This document shows, piece by piece, positions 7,901 to 13,904 of a stretch of 21,415 nt of DNA. The DNA is from a virus, in IMG/VR virus record IMGVR_UViG_3300025120_000667, positions 1-21,415 of that record; one strand, 5' to 3'. The notes under the pieces were generated by a model. The model worked only from the letters and a program-made list of their open reading frames with translations, was not told where the DNA came from and searched no databases. The position numbers and the translations under genes were made by a program. How positions within the stretch are numbered: the first letter of the stretch is position 1; every line of letters starts with the position of its first letter.

Positions 7901-8308
7901 CCAGTATGTTCCTGCTGTTGGATTTGCCGAAGGTGCAGTTGCACTTGGGCTTAATTCAGCTAAGTCGATGTTTGCTCTTACTACATATGCTCTGTTGCTA
8001 ACTCCTAATAAAGAGTATGCAGCCTGTAAGCCATATTCGTTAAGCTCTCCGCCGTGTACTGGATTGTTATTTGTATCTGTTTGGAATACTGGATCTCCAA
8101 AAGTATCTGCTAAATCTCTTTGTGAAGTTAGTAGATATGGTTTGCCTGCATTCGCTGTTAATGTTCCTGCTGCTGTGCCTGTGCCAGCCGCGTTCTTTTT
8201 GTTGCTTGATGAAGCAACAAATATCATTGGTACAGTGCCAGGAGCTGCCGGAGTATAAAAACTCTCGTCAATTACGCTAACCTGTACGCCTGGTGATGTT
8301 AAAGCCAT
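4952..8308 (-). CDS. gp18: Tail sheath protein, gp18, with very large inserted region
   Basis: This is the contractile sheath subunit. The N-terminus (MALTSPGVQVSVIDES, then LLTSQRDLADTFGDP and YSLLGVSNRAYVVRANID, residues 1-115) and the C-terminal part from about 735 (FNVKKFVRNYVDTS, LMACPGYSELIGEMISLNYD, FPWFAPAGTRRGGV, NVARLVIYLRSQLNQLAKPY, AVEFIYIPLRLKNTGEIAGL) are clear sheath. At 1118 residues it is far longer than T4 gp18 (659). The extra middle (about 120-720) has two regions resembling flagellar hook IN motifs (about 247-330 and 474-541) and several short W-containing hairpin modules such as NGQLWYNS...GSTWVGYLD. These probably decorate the tail exterior. AGGAG lies 6 bases before the ATG. 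Confidence 0.95.
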   Translation of the reverse strand: MALTSPGVQVSVIDESFYTPAAPGTVPMIFVASSSNKKNAAGTGTAAGTLTANAGKPYLLTSQRDLADTFGDPVFQTDTNNNPVHGGELNEYGLQAAYSLLGVSNRAYVVRANIDLAELSPSATAPSANPTAGTYWLDTQTSTFGVQQWNSAAQTVTGGQSFTTKTPLVITDSTLVEDGGINANGTDGKIPKQSVGAIGDYAVVSRSTVNRIFYRNASGVWVLVGSDAWTKSWPTIKGTSANPTFASTANISINGVTVAINDSDAVSDVAATINGLSITGVTAAAVDSRLEIYSDGTGSAAADSTQGGDILIAGDSTLLTELGITAGTYFPPALQVSKHTSVPEFKTSDTYTRPTGSVWFKTTSPNGGARLRVKVWNSATLLWDAVDAPLYASNEDSIFNLDKAGGGTGIANGAIYAMTNTAADAQPLATFKLFKRNGVAPTTISSAVITASSISSGTHTFTMASSDNGVATFSTTATVSFTATGATADASVLAAAINNANVENVSAEVTAQNRVIIKHALGGDIKLVDTDAKLLAAGFTAFVSSSSGTPNLYYEAGTNGDTNPNQLRASLWKSVSDTGTAFYTASNDAPSALATNGQLWYNSVVDEVDMMIHNGSTWVGYLDSTSPYYDADDTKKTDPAGPIVSATKPTLQSDGTALVTGDIWISTADLENYPQIYVYNNNLTNTPAANRWELRDKADQTTEDGILFADARYNTAGANSNTEGEIGTLLTSNFLDFDAPDPALYPKGMLLWNLRRSGFNVKKFVRNYVDTSADNGRASDESMESYYEHRWVTESGNQEDGSGSFGRKAQRKVIVQAMQAVVNSNDDIRDDESRLFNLMACPGYSELIGEMISLNYDRGLTAFILGDSPFRLTPDATSLNEWATNVNAAVEDNDRGLVSRDEYLGVFYPAGFTSDNFGNNVVVPASHMMLRTIALSDQVSFPWFAPAGTRRGGVTNASSTGYINSEGEFNAVALNEGQRDTLYSNNINPITFITGAGLVNFGQKTRARGASSLDRINVARLVIYLRSQLNQLAKPYIFEPNDKITRDEIKQAAESLMLELVGQRALYDFLVVCDESNNTPARIDRNELYLDIAIEPVKAVEFIYIPLRLKNTGEIAGL

Positions 8309-8339
8309 GTTTTTCTCCTAATGGTACTTGTATTAAATG

Positions 8340-8347
8340 TATTTAGC
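8340..8347 (-). promoter_or_regulatory. Late-promoter-like GCTAAATA before gp18
   Basis: GCTAAATA lies 31 bases before the gp18 ATG on the minus strand. It overlaps the 12-mer TAAATACATTTA shared exactly with the gp19 upstream region. CTAAATA-type late elements are known from cyanophages. Confidence 0.5.
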
Positions 8348-8361
8348 AAAGTCAGATGAAT

Positions 8362-8380
8362 TATGGTATTAAATACCATA
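8362..8380. repeat. Perfect 19-base inverted repeat between gp18 and the HNH gene
   Basis: TATGGTATT and AATACCATA are perfect inverted arms of 9 bases around one A. The palindrome sits in the 106-base divergent region between gp18 (minus) and the HNH gene (plus), upstream of both promoter-like elements. It has no T-tract, so it is more like an operator than a terminator. The binding factor is unknown. Confidence 0.7.
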
Positions 8381-8402
8381 GGAAAAGGGATCGAAAAGGT
8401 GT

Positions 8403-8410
8403 GGTAAATA
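8403..8410 (+). promoter_or_regulatory. Late-promoter-like GGTAAATA before the HNH gene
   Basis: GGTAAATA followed by CAATATG places the element 4 bases before the ATG at 8415. It shares the TAAATAC core with the gp18 element on the other strand. It matches the late octamer less well, so confidence is lower. Confidence 0.35.
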
Positions 8411-8414
8411 CAAT

Positions 8415-8750
8415 ATGAGACCTTTATGTAAGTGCGGAGAACATCCTGCAGCAATAAATTATAAAAAAAATGGTCGCACTTATTATCGTAAAAAGTGTGA
8501 ACGATGCCTACGTAATGGTGTTAATTTTGGAGTGCCAAAATGGAAACAAGCAGGTTATCATAAGAAAACTAGTTGCGAAAAATGCAATTTTTCAAGTAAG
8601 TATCCTGAACAGTTTAATGTATTCCATATAGACGGTAACTTAAATAATGCACACTATAATAATTTAAAAACTATATGTGCTAACTGTCAAAGAGTTATGC
8701 AGAGGCAAGGAAGTCGCTGGAAGCAAGGTGATCTTGTACCCGACTTTTAA
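8415..8750 (+). CDS. Small HNH endonuclease-like zinc protein
   Basis: The 111-residue product has paired cysteines at C5/C7, C28/C31, C54/C57 and C88/C91, suggesting two zinc-binding clusters. The HNH-like core is FNVFHIDGNLNNAHYNNL (H71, D73, N78, N83). The N-terminus KNGRTYYRKKCERC and the C-terminus SRWKQGDLVPDF recur in related proteins of marine T4-like phages. Such proteins are annotated as HNH family; they may be free-standing homing endonucleases. The gene is on the opposite strand to its flanking genes, which fits an insertion. Its last 56 bases run antisense through the end of the gp1 kinase gene. AAGG is 14-15 bases before the ATG, too far for a good binding site. Whether it cuts DNA is not shown. 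Confidence 0.8.
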   Translation: MRPLCKCGEHPAAINYKKNGRTYYRKKCERCLRNGVNFGVPKWKQAGYHKKTSCEKCNFSSKYPEQFNVFHIDGNLNNAHYNNLKTICANCQRVMQRQGSRWKQGDLVPDF

Positions 8751-9306
8751 GTTGTTCTTTAGTTCCTTGATTGTCGATAATATTATTAAAATTTATGTTT
8801 GCCCAAGCCCATTCAGAAGCATGTACATCTTTTGGCTCTACTCCAATATCTTGATACATTCTAAACCATACAGGATCTGCTCCGCGTCTTATACGCCAAA
8901 CTTCGCCGTGAATGCTTTTAATCATATTTGCTTCGTTAGGAAAACGTACATCAGGAATTACAAAATTTGTCTTAGGACGTTGAGCAATTTGTTTCTTTAC
9001 AAGGCTTACCCAAATACTGTCATCAAATCCATTTCGCATACAGTCAGTTCCAAAAAGTTGAAGTACTAATCTTGGAGTAATATGTTTACCTGTTTCTGCA
9101 CTCCAAAAAGTATCTTTTTCTTCTCTCCAAACTCTACTGTCTTCAGTATCTCCTTCTAGCATTTGTCTGTCCCAACCAAATACTTCGGATACACCATCTT
9201 TTAGTTTGTCTGCAAAACTTAATTTTGTAAATTTATATTCATTAACTAGAGTATCAGCAACAGTACCTTTGCCACTACCAATTAATCCGCATATACCTAT
9301 TATCAT
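8695..9306 (-). CDS. gp1: Deoxynucleoside monophosphate kinase, gp1-like
   Basis: The 203-residue product has a P-loop at its N-terminus (GLIGSGKGT, residues 7-15, with K13), the kinase pattern LQLFGTDCMRNGFDDSIWV, and the conserved FVIPDVRFPNEANMI. These match the T4 gp1 dNMP kinase family, which phosphorylates dNMPs to dNDPs for phage DNA synthesis. It is somewhat shorter than T4 gp1 (241). AAGGA lies 7 bases before the ATG. It is a DNA-metabolism gene lying among virion genes, and it has its own consensus sigma-70 promoter. Its 3' end overlaps the convergent HNH gene by 56 bases. Confidence 0.92.
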   Translation of the reverse strand: MIIGICGLIGSGKGTVADTLVNEYKFTKLSFADKLKDGVSEVFGWDRQMLEGDTEDSRVWREEKDTFWSAETGKHITPRLVLQLFGTDCMRNGFDDSIWVSLVKKQIAQRPKTNFVIPDVRFPNEANMIKSIHGEVWRIRRGADPVWFRMYQDIGVEPKDVHASEWAWANINFNNIIDNQGTKEQLKSRVQDHLASSDFLASA

Positions 9307-9330
9307 AAAATTTCCTTAAACTTTATGTAT

Positions 9331-9359
9331 ATTATACACAATTATAATAGCAATGTCAA
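9331..9359 (-). promoter_or_regulatory. Consensus sigma-70 promoter for gp1
   Basis: On the minus strand TTGACA (9359-9354) and TATAAT (9336-9331) are both perfect and separated by exactly 17 bases. Transcription would start near 9325, about 20 bases before the gp1 ATG. The host sigma-70 RNA polymerase should use it without phage factors, predicting early expression of the kinase. Confidence 0.92.
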
Positions 9360-9367
9360 GTGATTTT

Positions 9368-10126
9368 TTAGCCTATTGTAAAGCCGTATCCTACGCCGCC
9401 AGCAACTTGTAGTTTAACTTCATCTTCAAGTTTTTCCATCTCTGCTTGTGCTTCTGCTTTAAGATTATCACCATTTAGAGTTGAACCTCCTTGTGGTCCT
9501 GCTACTGTAGCAAATTTACTACGTGCTTCGCCTAGCATATATTTACAACTTGCTAGTGTATAATCTTTAATCCATTGCTGTACTAGATAGTCTTCCATTA
9601 ACTGCTCGTCTGGTCTGTAGTTGTAACATTCTAGTAATAGTTCTTCTTCAGCTCTTGGGCGTTGTAATATTGTAAGTTCTTTAGTTGCAGTATTCCATTT
9701 GAATTCAATAAATGAACCAAACATTCTACCTACTAGTTCTTGGTACTGACTAAACATATCGTATGTAGCAAGTCCGCCTAGATTGGAACTTGACAACAAA
9801 TAAGTGTTAGTGTATGCCATGTTGAACGGCTCAAACAATGTTCCGCCATCGCCGCCACCTGAACGTGAACCAATTGAACGTCTGTATATTTGTCTTACTT
9901 CCATTACTTCGTTTGGTAATTTATAAGTATTTTGATCTATAATAGTTGGCATAAACATATATGATTCTTCAACACTATTATCACTTCTTTGTCTAAAACG
10001 TGACAATGCTTTGCCTAAAGCAGTTTCATAATGTATTGGATCTAGTTCTACATCAACCATTCCTCCACCTAAGAACGTATTAACGTAATCAAAAATCTTT
10101 TGTTTCATTGTTGTGTTTAAAGCCAT
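9368..10126 (-). CDS. gp13: Neck protein, gp13
   Basis: With gp14, gp13 closes the filled head and forms the neck that receives the tail. The sequence shows the marine gp13 pattern: FDYVNTFLGGGMVDVELDP, HYETALGKALSRFRQRSDNS, YKLPNEVMEVRQIYRR, QYQELVGRMFGSFIEFKWN, LLLECYNYRPDEQLMEDY, LGEARSKFATVAGPQGGS and a C-terminal GYGFTIG. T4 gp13 is 309 residues; this is 252. I chose the ATG at 10126 (MALNTTMKQ) over the one at 10141: GGAG at 10139-10136 sits 9 bases before it, and the predicted late transcript would start after the 10141 ATG. gp13 faces away from gp14 and is read toward gp1. Confidence 0.93.
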   Translation of the reverse strand: MALNTTMKQKIFDYVNTFLGGGMVDVELDPIHYETALGKALSRFRQRSDNSVEESYMFMPTIIDQNTYKLPNEVMEVRQIYRRSIGSRSGGGDGGTLFEPFNMAYTNTYLLSSSNLGGLATYDMFSQYQELVGRMFGSFIEFKWNTATKELTILQRPRAEEELLLECYNYRPDEQLMEDYLVQQWIKDYTLASCKYMLGEARSKFATVAGPQGGSTLNGDNLKAEAQAEMEKLEDEVKLQVAGGVGYGFTIG

Positions 10127-10144
10127 ATGTATAGTCTCCATTAG

Positions 10145-10152
10145 TATTTATC
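10145..10152 (-). promoter_or_regulatory. Late-promoter-like GATAAATA driving gp13
   Basis: This minus-strand octamer is one arm of the divergent palindrome. With T4 geometry the start would be near 10139, at the beginning of the GGAG ribosome binding site of gp13. That supports the gp13 start at 10126. Confidence 0.6.
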
Positions 10153-10168
10153 GTATTAGTGTACTATC

Positions 10169-10176
10169 GATAAATA
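10169..10176 (+). promoter_or_regulatory. Late-promoter-like GATAAATA driving gp14-gp15
   Basis: This is the plus-strand arm of the palindrome. Its last A is 5 bases before the ATG at 10182, so T4 geometry puts transcription start on that ATG. No Shine-Dalgarno sequence is visible upstream, so gp14 may be translated from a leaderless message. Confidence 0.6.
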
Positions 10177-10181
10177 TGTAT

Positions 10182-11318
10182 ATGCCAAGATTAAGTTTAT
10201 ATAAACCAGAGAAAACAAAAGACTACGAATTTTTAGATAATCGTATTCTAGAAATGTTTACTATAGGTGGTACAGATGTAAATATTCACAAGTACATTGG
10301 GGCTACTAGTCCTAGTGAAGCTGATGCTACAGCTGATCAACCTAAGTACGATGCTGTGAAAGAAACAAATATACAAGACTTATTGTTCCTTGAAAACAGA
10401 GATAGAAAGTATGATCCAGACATTTATACTATACGAGGTATGTATAATGTACAGGATATTGATTTTAATTTATCACAGTTTGGACTATTCCTACAAAATG
10501 ATACACTGTTTATGACAGTACATATTAATAGTAGTGTAAAGACAGTTGGACGTAAGTTAATGTCAGGTGATGTTATAGAATTGCCACATCTTAAAGATGA
10601 ATATGCAGCAAATGATTATGCTGTAGCTCTTAAGAGATATTATGTGATTGAAGAAGTTACTAGAGCAGCAGAAGGCTTTAGTCATACTTGGTATCCACAT
10701 TTGTACAGATTAAAATTAAAACAAATAGTTGACTCACAAGAGTTTAAAGATATATTAGATTTGCCTATGGATGCAGATGCTCCAGGACAAGGAACATTGA
10801 GAGATGCACTTTCTACTTACGAAAAAGAAATGCAAATTAATGAAGCAGTATTAAATCAAGCAGAAGCTGATGCGTCTAGTTCGGGTTATGATACTAGCCA
10901 TTTCTTTAGTTTGCAATTAGACAAAAATGGCAATACAGAATTAGTAGATACTGATAGTGACCAAATACCAGACACTATGCCAGGCCCTGCAAAAGATGGG
11001 TATAAAGGGTATCTGTTAGGTGACGGAATACCTCCAAATGGTGAAAGTTTTGGACACGGTATTACTTTTCCTTCTAGTACTACAGAAGGTGATTATTTTT
11101 TAAGAACAGATTTTTTACCTAATAGATTGTTTAGATTTGACGGAGCAAGATGGGTTAAACAAGAAGATAATGTACGTATGTCTATGACAAATAGTTCATC
11201 TAGACAAACGCAAAAAGGTACATTTGTAAATAACAGTACAACAAATACCATTAGCGGTGAAACAGTTAAAGAGAAACAAAGTTTATCACAAGCACTTAGA
11301 CCAAAGGCGGATAACTAA
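10182..11318 (+). CDS. gp14: Neck protein, gp14
   Basis: gp14 works with gp13 in the head-tail neck. The start MPRLSLYKPEKTKDYEFLDN and the following MFTIGGTDVNIHKYIG, DLLFLENRDRKYDPDIYTI, GMYNVQDIDFNLSQFGLFL, GRKLMSGDVIELPHLKDEY and RYYVIEEVTRAAEGFSHTWY are the gp14 signature of marine T4-like phages. From this start it is 379 residues, against 256 in T4. The extra C-terminal part carries the widespread module EGDYFLRTDFLPNRLFRFDG followed by ARWVKQED (bases about 11082-11170). The frame is open further upstream to 10113, but that part is not gp14-like and runs back across the promoter palindrome. An ATG at 10176 is the alternative start. The gene ends in a one-base overlap (TAATG) with gp15. 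Confidence 0.93.
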   Translation: MPRLSLYKPEKTKDYEFLDNRILEMFTIGGTDVNIHKYIGATSPSEADATADQPKYDAVKETNIQDLLFLENRDRKYDPDIYTIRGMYNVQDIDFNLSQFGLFLQNDTLFMTVHINSSVKTVGRKLMSGDVIELPHLKDEYAANDYAVALKRYYVIEEVTRAAEGFSHTWYPHLYRLKLKQIVDSQEFKDILDLPMDADAPGQGTLRDALSTYEKEMQINEAVLNQAEADASSSGYDTSHFFSLQLDKNGNTELVDTDSDQIPDTMPGPAKDGYKGYLLGDGIPPNGESFGHGITFPSSTTEGDYFLRTDFLPNRLFRFDGARWVKQEDNVRMSMTNSSSRQTQKGTFVNNSTTNTISGETVKEKQSLSQALRPKADN

Positions 11319-12820
11319 TGCAACATTTTTATGATGGACAAATTAGACGTTATATTACTCAAATTGTAAGGTTAATGAGTAATTTTTCTTACAAATCAGG
11401 CGATGGTACCTTGACTACAATACCAGTTATGTACGGTGACCTTACTAGACAAGTTGCAAGTATTATAAGAGACAATAGTGAAAATAAAATACCAAGTGCA
11501 CCAAGGATGTCTGTTTACATTACTGGGTTAGAAATGGACAATGCTAGGTTAGCAGATAGTAGTTATGTTAATAAATTAAATATTAGAGAACTTAAATATG
11601 ATACTAGCGGTAATGAGTACCTTAACAAAGAAGGTAAAAATTATACTGTAGAACGTTTGATGCCCACTCCTTATAACCTTACAGTTAATGTGGATATTTG
11701 GTCAACAAATACTGATCAAAAATTACAAATATTAGAACAAATATTGATGTTATTTAATCCTAGTTTAGAAATTCAAACTACAGATAACTATATTGACTGG
11801 ACTAGTTTAAGTGTTGTAAACCTAGAACAAGTCCAATTTTCAAATAGATCAATACCTGTTGGTACTGAATCAGAAATTGATATTGCACAGTTAACTTTGA
11901 AAACTCCAATATACCTAAGCCCACCTGTAAAGGTGAAACGTTTAGGTGTAATTACATCTATTATTCAAAGTATATTCAACGAAACAGAAGGAACTATAGA
12001 AGTAGATCTTTCACGTCCAATAACACAAGCATTCCAAGATAATTTACAACAGAACAATATAAAAACAAGAGTTGATATAAGCGACACTGGATCTATTGAG
12101 TATGCTAAAGAAAATAATGAGCCTTTTAAAGCTGATGTTGATGTAGTTTTTGAAAATAGTCATGACAATTATAATATACTAATAATGGATAGTAAAGCTA
12201 AACTTATTAAAAATGGAGTAGTAGAAAGCGAAACATGGACTGGATATTTAAAAAGTATTCCGGATGAATTTAGATCTGGTATAACACAAATTAAATTAAG
12301 AAGAGCTGACTATAGTACTGAAATTACTGGTACTGTTGCTATAAATTCTGCAAACGAATACGAATTAATTGTTAATTGGGACGCTGACACTTTACCTACA
12401 GATACAATTATTAATAGTTCTCTTGGAGACAAAAATAAGATTGATTATATAATTGATCCTTACAAAACAAATCCTACTACACTAAAGGCAGGCAACCCAA
12501 GAATACTAATTTTAGCAGATATTAACCCAAGTCCTAACGTAGGACAAGATGTTGGTGAAACGCCTGACAACTATGTGTATGACGGTCCTGATGCTTGGAA
12601 AAACAACGACGGCACTGATTTTGTTGCTCAGGAAAACGATATTATTGAATGGAATGGCACTAACTGGACTGTGATTTTTGATGCTAGTGCATACACATCA
12701 AATGCTACACTTTACACTACTAACCTAAATACAGGCATTCAATACAAATACCATGGAAACGAATGGTTATTAAGTTTTGAAGGCGAATATCAAAACGGAA
12801 CATGGCGCCTAGTATATTAA
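11318..12820 (+). CDS. gp15: Tail completion / sheath stabiliser protein, gp15, C-terminally extended
   Basis: gp15 caps the finished tail and stabilises the sheath end that joins the neck. Residues 1-210 follow T4 gp15: HFYDGQIRRYITQIVRLMSN, IPVMYGDLTRQV, IPSAPRMSVYITGLEMDN, RLMPTPYNLTVNVDIWS, QKLQILEQILMLFNPSLEI, and a strand ending TLKTPIYLSPPVKV. T4 gp15 has 272 residues and this has 500. The added half includes W-containing hairpin modules (DIIEWNGTNWTVIFD and YHGNEWLLSFEGEYQNGTW) like those in gp14, gp18 and the fibre-like proteins. It is translationally coupled to gp14. Confidence 0.88.
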   Translation: MQHFYDGQIRRYITQIVRLMSNFSYKSGDGTLTTIPVMYGDLTRQVASIIRDNSENKIPSAPRMSVYITGLEMDNARLADSSYVNKLNIRELKYDTSGNEYLNKEGKNYTVERLMPTPYNLTVNVDIWSTNTDQKLQILEQILMLFNPSLEIQTTDNYIDWTSLSVVNLEQVQFSNRSIPVGTESEIDIAQLTLKTPIYLSPPVKVKRLGVITSIIQSIFNETEGTIEVDLSRPITQAFQDNLQQNNIKTRVDISDTGSIEYAKENNEPFKADVDVVFENSHDNYNILIMDSKAKLIKNGVVESETWTGYLKSIPDEFRSGITQIKLRRADYSTEITGTVAINSANEYELIVNWDADTLPTDTIINSSLGDKNKIDYIIDPYKTNPTTLKAGNPRILILADINPSPNVGQDVGETPDNYVYDGPDAWKNNDGTDFVAQENDIIEWNGTNWTVIFDASAYTSNATLYTTNLNTGIQYKYHGNEWLLSFEGEYQNGTWRLVY

Positions 12821-12833
12821 AATAACTACTAGT

Positions 12834-13265
12834 ATGGAAAAGATTATTTGTAGTGGCGCACTACTATATTCATTAAAAACTAAAAGATTTTTGTTTTTGC
12901 ACCGACAAAATGGTAGTAAAAACAATCTTTGGGGCCTTGTTGGCGGCACTAACGAAGGCAAAGAAACTCCTTGGGAAGGCCTAAAGCGAGAAATAAAAGA
13001 AGAAATTGGAAACGTAGAAATAAAAAAAACTATTCCTTTAGAAACCTTTGTATCTAATGATGATAAGTTTAGCTTTCACACATATTTGGTTGTAGTACCA
13101 GAAGAATTTATACCAGAATTAAATCACGAACATGATGGATATGCATGGGTAAGTTTTGGAAAGTGGCCTAAGCCGTTGCATCATGGTTTACGTAATACAC
13201 TAAGCAGTAAAATAAATCAAACAAAATTAGAAACAGTTTTCAAAGTAATAGATTTAATAACATAA
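12834..13265 (+). CDS. Nudix hydrolase
   Basis: The 143-residue protein carries a Nudix box at residues 38-59: G38, then five residues to E44, seven more to R52-E53, then E56-E57 and G59 (REIKEEIG). The family hydrolyses nucleoside diphosphates linked to another moiety; the substrate cannot be read from the box. The upstream strand GALLYSLKTKRFLFLHRQ and WGLVGG are typical of the fold. It starts 13 bases after gp15 on the same strand, with no clear Shine-Dalgarno sequence, so it probably relies on coupling to gp15. Its place in a late virion operon is unusual for a metabolic enzyme. The fold is firm; the role is unknown. Confidence 0.92.
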   Translation: MEKIICSGALLYSLKTKRFLFLHRQNGSKNNLWGLVGGTNEGKETPWEGLKREIKEEIGNVEIKKTIPLETFVSNDDKFSFHTYLVVVPEEFIPELNHEHDGYAWVSFGKWPKPLHHGLRNTLSSKINQTKLETVFKVIDLIT

Positions 13266-13273
13266 GGTATAAA

Positions 13274-13657
13274 ATGCAAGATAACATAAAAAGACACGAC
13301 TGGGGTTATGAAATAACTTGGGCACAAACACAAGAATATACTGGCAAGGTAATTGTTTTTGAAAAGCCTGCTAAGTCAGATATTGTCTTTCATAACAATA
13401 CTACAAAGTCTTATTTTGTTAATCAAGGAAAATTTAGTTTTAAATGGATAGATACAAAAGACGGTAAAGTATATGAAAATAATCTAGGAGAAGGCGGTAC
13501 AACTACTGTAAAGAAATTAGTTCCATATAGTATTGAATGTGTGTCTGCAACTGGTTCATTGTCCGAAGTTAACAACGGAGAACTTCAAGAAGATGTACAT
13601 ATAGTACTACCTGCAAAAAATTTAGGAGAAAACAATGTTTCCACGATTAACAGATGA
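13274..13657 (+). CDS. Cupin-like protein
   Basis: The 127-residue protein begins HDWGYEITWAQTQEYTGKVI and continues with FEKPAKSDIVFHNNTTKSYF, VNQGKFSFKWIDTKDGKVY and a proline/strand turn (KLVPYSIEC). This is the pattern of small cupins related to the sugar-isomerase WGYE type. Only one obvious His (FHNN) sits where metal ligands usually lie, so enzymatic activity is doubtful. AAGG lies about 6-7 bases before the ATG. It follows the Nudix gene by 8 bases and overlaps the next gene by 23 bases. Substrate and role are unknown. Confidence 0.65.
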   Translation: MQDNIKRHDWGYEITWAQTQEYTGKVIVFEKPAKSDIVFHNNTTKSYFVNQGKFSFKWIDTKDGKVYENNLGEGGTTTVKKLVPYSIECVSATGSLSEVNNGELQEDVHIVLPAKNLGENNVSTINR

Positions 13658-13904
13658 TCCCAAGTTTAAGAAAGATTTAAACACGTTTCAGAACATAAGA
13701 GATCAGTTACCAACTGAACTATCAAAAAATACAATGTCTAGTATCTTAGATGATTTTATTTCGTGTGCTAAAAATATTGACACACATCATACTCCATATC
13801 CGGATGGTACAATTACTCCTGGTAAACTTAGAGAAACAAGACAAAAATTAGTTAATCTAAGAATGCAATTAGAAAAATTTGAAAGAGATTTTAAAGCAAG
13901 TTAA
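13635..13904 (+). CDS. Small unknown phage protein overlapping the cupin gene
   Basis: The 89-residue product starts MFPRLTDDPKFKKDLNTFQN and is mostly helical and charged, ending in a probable helix (TRQKLVNLRMQLEKFERDFK). I do not recognise a family. AGGAG at 13624-13628, inside the end of the cupin gene, sits 6 bases before the ATG and supports this start. It is the last gene of the plus-strand operon and overlaps the convergent minus-strand gene by 14 bases; no terminator hairpin is visible at the junction. Confidence 0.7.
   Translation: MFPRLTDDPKFKKDLNTFQNIRDQLPTELSKNTMSSILDDFISCAKNIDTHHTPYPDGTITPGKLRETRQKLVNLRMQLEKFERDFKAS

Larger units (their letters stand above)
10145..10176. repeat. 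Palindromic divergent promoter region between gp13 and gp14
   Basis: TATTTATCG (10145-10153) and CGATAAATA (10168-10176) are perfect inverted arms, and the interior contains TAGT-GT-ACTA, so nearly all 32 bases are symmetric. Each arm presents GATAAATA outward. It reads as a two-way late promoter built as a single palindrome, with both neck genes starting just outside it. Confidence 0.85.

Noticed and set aside
8677-9069. 130-aa plus-strand frame antisense to gp1
   Set aside because: It lies over the kinase P-loop gene, overlaps the HNH gene in a different frame and shows no family features.
10127-10141. Upstream ATG of gp13 (METIHM)
   Set aside because: It lies above the predicted late transcript start and inside the ribosome binding site of the ATG at 10126.
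10113-10181. N-terminal extension of gp14
   Set aside because: The extra residues are read through the promoter palindrome and the divergent gp13 start, and they do not resemble gp14; similarity begins at MPRLSLYK.
13891-13904. Bidirectional terminator at the convergent junction
   Set aside because: No stem-loop with a T-tract is visible on either strand; the genes simply overlap.
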